5,026 nt of DNA, from contig JABIYQ010000358.1 of the NCBI GenBank assembly GCA_018702715.1, forward strand, positions 1-5,026, in the 5' to 3' direction. Under the pieces are notes generated by a model. That model was not told where the DNA came from. It saw nothing but the letters and a program-made list of their open reading frames with translations, and searched no databases. This stretch comes from Desulfobacula sp. GTDB lineage: Bacteria; Desulfobacterota; Desulfobacteria; Desulfobacterales; Desulfobacteraceae. The translations under genes and the position numbers were made by a program. Below, in pieces: positions 1 through 4,836 of the stretch. Numbering within the stretch: the stretch's first letter is position 1; every line of letters starts with the position of its first letter.

Positions 1-218
1 CCGGCCATGGGATCAAGAATCAGGTCATCCGGCTTTGAGAAACTACGAAGGATATGTGCGATCATCTGGGCCGGGATCCTTCCGGGCCAGTCATCCCCGA
101 ATCTATTATCACAATCATTCCATTCCCACTTATCCCAGGTACAGAATCCCCATCCCAGTTCCTTGAATCGGTCATGATCATTTTTATGTCCAGGCCCATC
201 TGGTTCACAGCGTGAAGA
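1..218 (-). pseudogene. DNA methyltransferase C-terminal fragment, 5'-truncated and running off the left edge
   Basis: Seen: reading leftward on the minus strand from 218, one frame stays open to the window edge for 73 codons. It contains RFGDDWPGRIPAQMIAHILR and then KPDDLILDPMAG. Known: the DPxxG element is motif I (AdoMet binding) of N4-cytosine/N6-adenine methyltransferases. Placing it after a W-P-x-R-I-P-x-Q stretch matches beta-class enzymes, in which the catalytic DPPY/SPPY motif lies upstream. Such enzymes methylate bases in DNA, often as part of restriction-modification. Odd: a TGA at 219-221 closes the frame, there is no ATG, GTG or TTG before the internal Met at codon 52, and no DPPY motif is visible. 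The 5' half is therefore missing or in another frame. An overlapping frame (62-259) starting MLRARRTVDLDIADLHAV faintly recalls ParB-like N-termini found on some of these enzymes, but this is too weak to call. The methyltransferase assignment is fairly sure. The pseudogene status is inferred. Confidence 0.62.
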
Positions 219-291
219 TCAGCTATATCTAAATCTACAGTTCGTCTTGCCCGCAGCATTTGATTTGTTAGGGTATGTCAAAGACAGCATA

Positions 292-1341
292 CTATTTAAT
301 ACCAATGATATACCGAGTGCCTTTGCCCCGTCCCTGGTTGAGCAGGTATTTATTTTTGACAAGTTCTGAAAGCTTCTTCTTCAGGGTATTCCGGTTGGCT
401 TTTGTAATGGATTCGATCTCAGATATGGACAACTCTCCATGATCCTTCACAAGTTCAAGGATCTGCCGTGACAGCCTGGACAACTTTATAAATATTTTTT
501 CTTTTTTGATTTTTTTAGTCAGTACTTCTTTTTGAGTTTTAAGAGCGCTCAAAAAAAATAATATCCAGGGCTCGTATTCCGGATACTCCGATCTAAAAGT
601 CACCTGAGATTTTCTTAATGCCAGGTAATAATTATCCTTGTTTTTTTCGATGATACTCTCCAGAGAACTGTAAGGAACATACCGGTATCCTTCTTTTAGC
701 AGCAGAAGGGTTGTCAGTATCCGTGACAGTCTGCCGTTTCCATCCTGAAACGGGTGTATTGCCAAAAAATGAACGACAAAGACAGATATGGTTAACAGGG
801 GGTGGAGTTCTTTTTCTTTTAACTGCCTGACTGTCCATTCCATCAACTGTTCCATATCCTTTGGGGTGTCAAAGGGTGGTGATGTCTCGAAGATAACACC
901 AAGGCTCTTGTCATTATGACCGAACGCCTCCACATGATTGGGCATCTTTTTGTATTCCCCACGGTGGCGGATATCCTTTGAGCTGTATTCAAGCAGCATT
1001 TTATGCAACTGCCGGACATAATTTTCCGTAAATGAGATGTCTTTATAGGATGCAAAAACGATGTTCATAACATCTGCATAGCCAGCCACTTCCTGTTCAT
1101 CTCTGGATCCAAATGATTTCTTATCTAATCCGGATAACAACAGTTCTACTTCCCGGTCGGATAGTTTTACCCCTTCAATCCGCGTTGACGATCCGATAGA
1201 TTCTATTGTGGCAACGTGTTTTAATGCGTCAAGCCGTTCCGGCGCCAGATTGCCGATGGCTTTCCATTCACCCTTGAACTCATCTATTTTTGCAATGAGA
1301 TTCAATATTTCCGGTGTAATTTTAATTAAAGGATTTAACAT
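292..1341 (-). CDS. Fic family protein (AMP-transferase type) with C-terminal winged-helix domain
   Basis: Seen: 349 residues. An N-terminal helical part (about 1-60) carries STRIEG at 52-57, matching the [S/T]xxxE[G/N] inhibitory motif. The Fic core spans about 85-270. It has the complete active-site loop HPFQDGNGRLSR at 196-207 (catalytic His196, Asp200, Arg204 and Arg207) and a flap-like TSPPFDTP at 153-160. The last 65 residues are Lys-rich and read as a winged helix-turn-helix (ISEIESITKANRNTLKKKLSEL). Known: Fic enzymes transfer AMP from ATP to hydroxyl side chains of target proteins and can also reverse this. An N-terminal inhibitory helix (class II) blocks ATP through its Glu. Inferred: a cytosolic, self-inhibited AMPylator that may bind DNA, perhaps its own promoter. 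Length and motifs are intact. The start at 1341 has only a weak GGA-type ribosome site, but no upstream in-frame alternative is needed because the inhibitory helix is complete. The target protein cannot be deduced. Confidence 0.93.
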   Translation of the reverse strand: MLNPLIKITPEILNLIAKIDEFKGEWKAIGNLAPERLDALKHVATIESIGSSTRIEGVKLSDREVELLLSGLDKKSFGSRDEQEVAGYADVMNIVFASYKDISFTENYVRQLHKMLLEYSSKDIRHRGEYKKMPNHVEAFGHNDKSLGVIFETSPPFDTPKDMEQLMEWTVRQLKEKELHPLLTISVFVVHFLAIHPFQDGNGRLSRILTTLLLLKEGYRYVPYSSLESIIEKNKDNYYLALRKSQVTFRSEYPEYEPWILFFLSALKTQKEVLTKKIKKEKIFIKLSRLSRQILELVKDHGELSISEIESITKANRNTLKKKLSELVKNKYLLNQGRGKGTRYIIGIK

Positions 1342-1353
1342 TGATTTTCCATT

Positions 1354-1384
1354 CAGATACCCAAATATTTACCCATATTTACCC
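1354..1384 (-). repeat. Operator-like repeat, copy A: three phased GGGTA boxes over the Fic -10 region
   Basis: Read on the minus strand, the module holds GGGTAAATAT, GGGTAAATATT and TGGGTATCTG. The GGGT starts are 10 and 12 bp apart, about one helical turn each, so all three boxes face the same side of the DNA. It covers the -10 hexamer and the inferred transcription start and ends 12 bp before the Fic start codon. Its position suggests an operator for repression. The binding protein is unknown. The winged-helix C-terminus of the Fic protein is a natural candidate. Confidence 0.55.
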
Positions 1385-1403
1385 AAAACTATTCAAAAGT
1401 CAA
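1376..1403 (-). promoter_or_regulatory. Probable sigma70 promoter of the Fic gene
   Basis: On the minus strand TTGACT (1398-1403) is followed after 16 bp by TAAATA (1376-1381), a good match to -35 and -10 elements. Transcription would begin near 1369, giving a leader of about 28 nt before the ATG at 1341. The -10 hexamer lies inside the first GGGTAAATAT box of the repeat at 1354-1384, so anything bound to that repeat would compete with RNA polymerase. Confidence 0.55.
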
Positions 1404-1441
1404 GTCAGATAGAATTGTCACATTTCGGATATATTCATTTT

Positions 1442-1472
1442 GGGATGCCCAAAAACATACCCATATTTATCC
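1442..1472 (-). repeat. Operator-like repeat, copy B, upstream of the Fic promoter
   Basis: Aligned without gaps to copy A on the same strand, 24 of 31 positions agree. The boxes GGATAAATAT, GGGTAT and TGGGCAT begin at the same offsets (1, 11 and 23) as in copy A. It lies 57 bp beyond copy A and 38 bp upstream of the -35 hexamer, a position compatible with looping or cooperative binding. The first box is degenerate (GGATA instead of GGGTA), so affinity may differ between the copies. Confidence 0.5.
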
Positions 1473-1543
1473 AGAGAATCAAAGACGCGCGAGAACAAGA
1501 AATAAAATTAATCATAGCGCTGACCAGTGGCGCAGCCGCCGTG

Positions 1544-1586
1544 AACAAGAAAATCTGCGGCATAGTCCGTCAGCATTTTCTTTGTT
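1544..1586 (-). terminator. Bulged hairpin downstream of the hydrolase pair, possible intrinsic terminator
   Basis: A long imperfect inverted repeat: on the plus strand AACAA-GAAAAT-CTG-CGG, a CATAGT loop, then CCG-CAG-ATTTTC-TTGTT with three single-base bulges. About 17 bp pair. On the minus strand the GC-rich inner stem is followed by AUUUUCUUGUU, and an A-rich arm precedes it, the usual layout of a rho-independent terminator. It begins 57 nt past the stop codon of the second hydrolase gene and before the Fic promoter, so it would insulate the two units. The bulges make it a weaker terminator than usual; it may instead be a decayed repeat element. Confidence 0.4.
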
Positions 1587-1642
1587 TTACCAAACAAGAG
1601 TTAAATAAAAATTTGACCCCTTTTCTTTCCGATTGTCAGGTT

Positions 1643-2725
1643 TTACTCCTGTGAACAAGATAATCCATACACATGCGTCGTTAAAGCATTCAAGATTTTT
1701 TCCGGTAGCCTATAAGTATCTGCCATCCGCATGATAAACTCCTGGTTCACTTTCTGGGTGTATTTTTTAAAATACGGAGTTACATCCCCTGTCAGCGTGT
1801 TGGTTAAATCCAACACCAACGATGGGGTATCACATGAAAAATCAAAAGATTTCATATCAATGTATTGCAGTTTTGTATTCAACAATGTACGAAAATAAAT
1901 CCGCATATTGTTCACATCATAAATGATACGCCAGACAGTACGATTTCCTTGAGCTACAGACGACAAAATTTTAAATCCGTAATCAACTGGTTCTGCAGAT
2001 GGCTTTGAAGGATAGGATTGAACCATTGAGCTTGCACGAACAAACCGATCAAGGGAATTTGTACGACTCTGTAAAATATCTTTTTTCCCGCCAAATCCTT
2101 TATGCTCTTTGAGATAATTAATTGCATAGGCGTACTCGCTATTGCTTAAAACATTTGCAATCAAATTGGCTCCTTTATGGACAACCCTCTCGCCATTAAG
2201 GTATTCTATAACAACACACTGGCCGGTGGCGTCAGCAATAAAAAAATGAATCGGGTAGTTTTGATTTCTGGCATATATTCTTATCCTTGACTGCACCGCC
2301 ATCACTTCTTCGACTGTGGCGCAATTATCCAATAAATATTGTTTATACTGGGCATGAGATACTGCATCCCTGGAATCAACCGCAGGGTATTGACTGCCTC
2401 TGAGAATAAGGCCTGTCACCAACAACCCTTTGGTATTCATTCCACCATGAAAGTACTCTCGGCCCAAAGTATTAAATGTAACACTGCCATGTTTTGAGAT
2501 CCAGGAAGCAGCTTTTTGATCACCTAAACCAAAAACCTGCGGGCTCTTTTTTACACCACGTTTATTAACAACGACCAGCCCCTCTTTCACATGATAGTCA
2601 TAATTTTCGCCATAAAAAATAGTGGCACCTTTTGTAATAGAAAAAACCGTGCAGGAATGGCTGGTCGGCGCTTCAAAAAATACGACCAGAATGGATAGTA
2701 AGAAAATAATTCCTAATTTATTCAT
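1643..2725 (-). CDS. Secreted linear-amide C-N hydrolase (choloylglycine hydrolase family), diverged copy
   Basis: Seen: 360 residues. The signal peptide (Lys3, hydrophobic 4-17) ends in SHS before Cys25, so export and signal peptidase I cleavage would create the N-terminal nucleophile directly. Family landmarks: GENYDYH at 39-45, NKRG at 54-57, HGGMNTKGLL at 93-102 (oxyanion Asn97), VLSNSEY at 192-198 (Asn195, where CBAH has its second Asn) and NSLDRFVRA at 223-231 (Arg227, aligned with the conserved Arg of bile-salt hydrolase). The C-terminus has TGDVTPYF. Known: these Ntn hydrolases cut non-peptide amide bonds, for example in conjugated bile salts, penicillin V or N-acyl homoserine lactones. 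The substrate here is unknown. Odd: the usual Arg or Lys before the NxxD/E element is Glu40. A strong AAGGAG (2731-2736) stands 5 nt before the ATG. It is the second gene of a tandem pair, 121 bp after its paralogue, and its location is inferred to be periplasmic or extracellular. Confidence 0.88.
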   Translation of the reverse strand: MNKLGIIFLLSILVVFFEAPTSHSCTVFSITKGATIFYGENYDYHVKEGLVVVNKRGVKKSPQVFGLGDQKAASWISKHGSVTFNTLGREYFHGGMNTKGLLVTGLILRGSQYPAVDSRDAVSHAQYKQYLLDNCATVEEVMAVQSRIRIYARNQNYPIHFFIADATGQCVVIEYLNGERVVHKGANLIANVLSNSEYAYAINYLKEHKGFGGKKDILQSRTNSLDRFVRASSMVQSYPSKPSAEPVDYGFKILSSVAQGNRTVWRIIYDVNNMRIYFRTLLNTKLQYIDMKSFDFSCDTPSLVLDLTNTLTGDVTPYFKKYTQKVNQEFIMRMADTYRLPEKILNALTTHVYGLSCSQE

Positions 2726-2730
2726 TTGCC

Positions 2731-2769
2731 CTCCTTAATGGCCCGGTTGACCAGCAGTTTAGAAGCTGG
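2731..2769 (-). promoter_or_regulatory. Strong Shine-Dalgarno with small upstream hairpin before the second hydrolase
   Basis: AAGGAGGG directly precedes the start codon at 2725. A small hairpin (CCAGC at 2751-2755 pairing with GCTGG at 2765-2769, 9-nt loop) lies just upstream. The rest of the 121-bp intergenic gap contains GGGTCT/AGACCC inverted repeats 33 bp apart but no convincing promoter or U-tract terminator. This supports read-through from the first hydrolase gene with separate strong translation initiation. Confidence 0.45.
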
Positions 2770-2846
2770 CAGTTCATTTTCGTTGTTGATACATCCCTCA
2801 AGGGTCTAACGTGGATCTGAGGCCTCTTTTTATAAGACCCGCTTAG

Positions 2847-3926
2847 TTACTGACACCTTATTGTATCCGGGTATTTGGCAATTTTTTCCAATAGCTGCTG
2901 AAAGCCGAAATCATGAAATGCTTCTTTATACGATCGCATGAACGACTCCATGATTAAATTTTTATTTCTGTCAAAAGAATAAAGATTAAACCGCTCTGTA
3001 ACATCTCCTTTGTTTACGTCATTGATATTTAAAATACGGACCGGTGTTCTACAGGAAAAATCCAATTTATTTAAATCCAGATACCGGATACCAGGGTTTG
3101 ACCTGGTTCGATAAAAAATTTTGGAATTTTTAATATCATATACGATACTCCACTTTGTATAATCACCTTGGGAAACCAAACTCAATATATGAAACACACT
3201 TTTAACCGAGCTGTCCTGTGTCTGATATTTAAATTCCCCCATGTGCTGTATTGTCCGGTTAAATCGGTTGTAATATGAAATACTCCTATTTTCCTTCCAT
3301 ACTTTCAGTGATTCTTCATAGGTGTCATTAGCAAGGGCTTTTAAAGGGAGCCGTGAATCTGAATATACCACCATTTTTCCGTCAATAAACTCGATAACAG
3401 CACAGTCACCGCTTGTATCACTGACCAAGTAATGATAACCCATCCCCCTTTTATGTGTTGGAAAAATTCGTAATTCAGTATCGCTGCCAATTACCTGGGC
3501 TACGGTTTTGTGGTTATCAAGCTGGTATTGTATCCACTGGCTTCGATGAATAAACGGACGTGAATCGGGTCTCGGATAAGACGTACTTGGCAAAGACATA
3601 TTTTCAACAACCAGACCCGCTTCATTCATTCCGCCAGTGGGCAATTCGCGCCCGTATTGATTAAAAGTGATACTGCCATATCTGGAAGTCCAGCGGATCG
3701 GATGCCCCTGCAGGTCATTCTTGTTGTTTGAAGCCCGCATCGCGACTTTAGACAGCCCTCGTTTATTGATGAACACCATTCCATTTTCACATGGCCACTC
3801 ATAGTTTTTACCAAACAAATTATAACCTTTGCCTTCCAGATTAAAGGCAGTGCATGACCACGCATTTGTTTGGACAAAAAGTAATACCATGCTCAAGGCG
3901 ATCAAAACTGCAATTCTACCTTTCAT
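2847..3926 (-). CDS. Secreted linear-amide C-N hydrolase (choloylglycine hydrolase family), canonical copy
   Basis: Seen: 359 residues from the ATG at 3926. The open frame runs upstream to a GTG at 4046, but that 40-residue extension is charged and has no ribosome site. Starting at 3926 yields a clean signal peptide (KGR, hydrophobic core, then AWS before Cys25). It also places Cys25, Lys40, Asn41 and NKRG at 54-57 at exactly the same residue numbers as in the neighbouring paralogue. Other landmarks: FGKNYEW at 38-44, TFNQYGRELPTGGMN at 87-101 (oxyanion Asn101), KALANDTYEESL around 196-207 (Asn200), YYNRFNR with Arg221, WSIVYD, and GDVTERF near 307-313. Known: this is the exported CBAH/penicillin V acylase-like branch that I recall with GKNYDW and GGMNEKGL motifs. 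It hydrolyses linear amides through its N-terminal Cys. Substrate unknown; bile-salt, acyl-homoserine-lactone or other N-acyl amides are all possible. The ribosome site AAGGAA is rather far (12 nt) from the ATG. First gene of the pair. Confidence 0.9.
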   Translation of the reverse strand: MKGRIAVLIALSMVLLFVQTNAWSCTAFNLEGKGYNLFGKNYEWPCENGMVFINKRGLSKVAMRASNNKNDLQGHPIRWTSRYGSITFNQYGRELPTGGMNEAGLVVENMSLPSTSYPRPDSRPFIHRSQWIQYQLDNHKTVAQVIGSDTELRIFPTHKRGMGYHYLVSDTSGDCAVIEFIDGKMVVYSDSRLPLKALANDTYEESLKVWKENRSISYYNRFNRTIQHMGEFKYQTQDSSVKSVFHILSLVSQGDYTKWSIVYDIKNSKIFYRTRSNPGIRYLDLNKLDFSCRTPVRILNINDVNKGDVTERFNLYSFDRNKNLIMESFMRSYKEAFHDFGFQQLLEKIAKYPDTIRCQ

Positions 3927-3995
3927 ATTGTTAGTATTTCCTTTTGATAGTGTATTTTCCCTGTTTAACGATCGCCGCAGGCGCCATGAACATTT

Positions 3996-4025
3996 CCAAA
4001 TAAGCGGTTTATCCGCTTCATTTGG
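3996..4025 (-). promoter_or_regulatory. Strong hairpin in the hydrolase leader
   Basis: CCAAAT-AAGCGG pairs with CCGCTT-ATTTGG around a 5-nt loop: twelve base pairs with one unpaired base. It lies 70-100 bp upstream of the first hydrolase start codon and, if transcription starts near the TATAAT at 4100-4105, within the leader RNA. On the minus strand it is not followed by a U-tract, so it is not a standard attenuator. In the plus direction it is followed by CTTGTTTAAATTTTTT, which could make it a terminator for opposite-strand transcripts. A protein operator is also possible. Confidence 0.4.
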
Positions 4026-4391
4026 CTTGTTTAAATTTTTTAACACCGAATTATTCGATCATATTCCCTTAAAAGCCCCATTTCGGAGGTAAAAAGGGCA
4101 TTATAGTCCATAAAAACACTATGGTTTGGCGATCAGATGCCTATGGATAAAGGATGTAGCTTGGTCCGACTCCGGATTCTTCCCCACCCTGGTCAAGACG
4201 GATAAATGCGAGGGACTGGACTTCGTTCTATCCATTTTCCGGTTTGGAGCGTTTACAAGAAAATGGTGTCCATGAGCTCGCAGCGCAACGCCTGCCGAAA
4301 CAGCCAGGAGACTCTGGGCATCTTCACTTGTCAGATAAAAACATAGACACTCCATTGGATTGCTGAGAAACCTCCAATATATGAGACGGGC

Positions 4392-4405
4392 TTTGGGTAA
4401 ATATG
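4392..4405 (+). repeat. Solitary TTTGGGTAAATATG box identical to part of the Fic operator
   Basis: This 14-mer on the plus strand is identical to the minus-strand sequence at 1374-1387, the first box of the Fic promoter repeat and its flank. No second or third GGGTA box follows at the 10-12 bp spacing seen there. It may be a remnant of a copied regulatory region, a secondary binding site, or chance. Confidence 0.35.
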
Positions 4406-4447
4406 TTACTGATCTTTCTTGGAGATTGTAGACACAAAATCATGCCT

Positions 4448-4702
4448 TTATCTCGTATGATTATGTTTTTTATAAATTCCATATTTTTTTGGAGAATAAT
4501 TAAGTTCTATGATATCGGGGGCAAAAGTCTTCCTTATCTCAACCAGAAATTCCTTTTCTGGTCCACTATTATTTGTATAATTGCTACTCATCATTGCTTC
4601 ATGAATAAACGTCACATTTAATTTTATAACGTTTATTTCTTCTATTTTAAAAATATAATAATGATAGGGTTTGCCAAATAGTAAATCTTCTTTCCTTCCG
4701 GT
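4448..4702 (-). pseudogene. Hypothetical reading frame without a start, probable gene remnant
   Basis: Seen: on the minus strand, from just after a TGA (4703-4705) to a TAA (4448-4450), 84 codons stay open in very AT-rich DNA where stops should be frequent. The product includes KEDLLFGKPYHYYIFKIEE near the beginning and EKEFLVEIRKTFAPDIIELN near the end, and finishes KKHNHTR. The mixture of charged and hydrophobic residues reads as real protein. The only Met codons are a pair at residues 37-38 (start 4594, 48-residue product), with no clear ribosome site. I do not recognise the family. Its upstream end lies in an inverted repeat with a GC-rich core, so the natural start was probably lost by insertion or rearrangement. 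A genuine 48-residue small protein from 4594 is the alternative. The plus-strand frame in the same place is its hydrophobic antisense shadow. Confidence 0.38.
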
Positions 4703-4755
4703 TCAGGGGCCACCGAGCGAAGCGAGGGAACAAGGGTTCCACTAAATTTTGGCAA
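4671..4755. repeat. Imperfect inverted-repeat element with GAGCGAAGCGAG core
   Basis: Left arm TTGCCAAATAGT (4671-4682) is matched by right arm ACTAAATTTTGGCAA (4741-4755) in inverted orientation, differing by three extra bases. Between them is GC-rich sequence with GAGCGAAGCGAG and a perfect GGAAC-AAGG-GTTCC hairpin ending at the right arm. AT-rich DNA surrounds it. It looks like a small palindromic intergenic element or the scar of one. There is no transposase, and I did not see a target-site duplication. Confidence 0.4.
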
Positions 4756-4836
4756 GAGTAACACTATTCCGAAGTTGTTACAGATTTTGAAAAAGCCGCC
4801 CCTTGTGGTCCGCTGCAATGAAGGTTATGTCCGGCG
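4756..4836. other. Short spacer with inverted repeat, no gene
   Basis: Between the inverted-repeat element and the toxin stop codon I see no reading frame. A 6-bp inverted repeat GTAACA/TGTTAC (about 4757-4780) and a GC-rich block, GCCGCCCC to GTCCGCTGC, are present. The block vaguely recalls integron attC arms, but the required core-site pair is absent. Confidence 0.25.

Larger units (their letters stand above)
3927..4447. other. Gene-poor leader and spacer upstream of the hydrolase pair
   Basis: No recognisable gene. A 78-codon minus-strand frame (4119-4355) and a plus-strand frame of about 50 codons overlap here. Neither shows a family motif, and the minus one has its only good GGAGG 15 nt from the ATG. 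The stretch contains the hairpin at 3996-4025, a TATAAT on the minus strand at 4100-4105 with a poor -35 (possible promoter for the hydrolases, giving a long leader), a CGCC/GGCG mini-hairpin near 3973-3983 and the lone TTTGGGTAAATATG box at 4392-4405. The part 4119-4355 looks richer in GC than the flanks, consistent with unrelated or decayed sequence. Confidence 0.4.

Noticed and set aside
62..259. 65-codon minus-strand frame overlapping the methyltransferase fragment
   Set aside because: The other frame carries the clear RIPAQ and LDPMAG methyltransferase motifs over the same bases. The faint ParB-like look at its beginning is not enough to call a gene.
273..292. GTATG/CATAC hairpin at the Fic stop codon as a terminator
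   Set aside because: Only five base pairs with a large loop and no U-tract after it on the minus strand.
1354..1472. CRISPR or replication-origin iterons
   Set aside because: Only two modules, with no spacers of constant length, no DnaA boxes and no replication gene. Promoter overlap favours an operator.
1598..1630. AAAAGGGGTCAAATTT-like stretch resembling sequences near REP-associated transposases
   Set aside because: Only a short similarity from memory, with no transposase and no paired hairpin at this point.
1208..1654. 148-codon plus-strand frame
   Set aside because: Antisense to the Fic N-terminus and running through its control region. The product has no family-like motif and its C-terminal part reads repeat DNA.
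4119..4355. 78-codon minus-strand frame
   Set aside because: No recognised motif, poor ribosome-site spacing, and competing open frames on the other strand. It might be decayed coding sequence, but I cannot support it.
4403..4621. 72-codon plus-strand hydrophobic frame
   Set aside because: Antisense of the more protein-like frame 4448-4702. Its hydrophobicity follows from AT-rich complement sequence.
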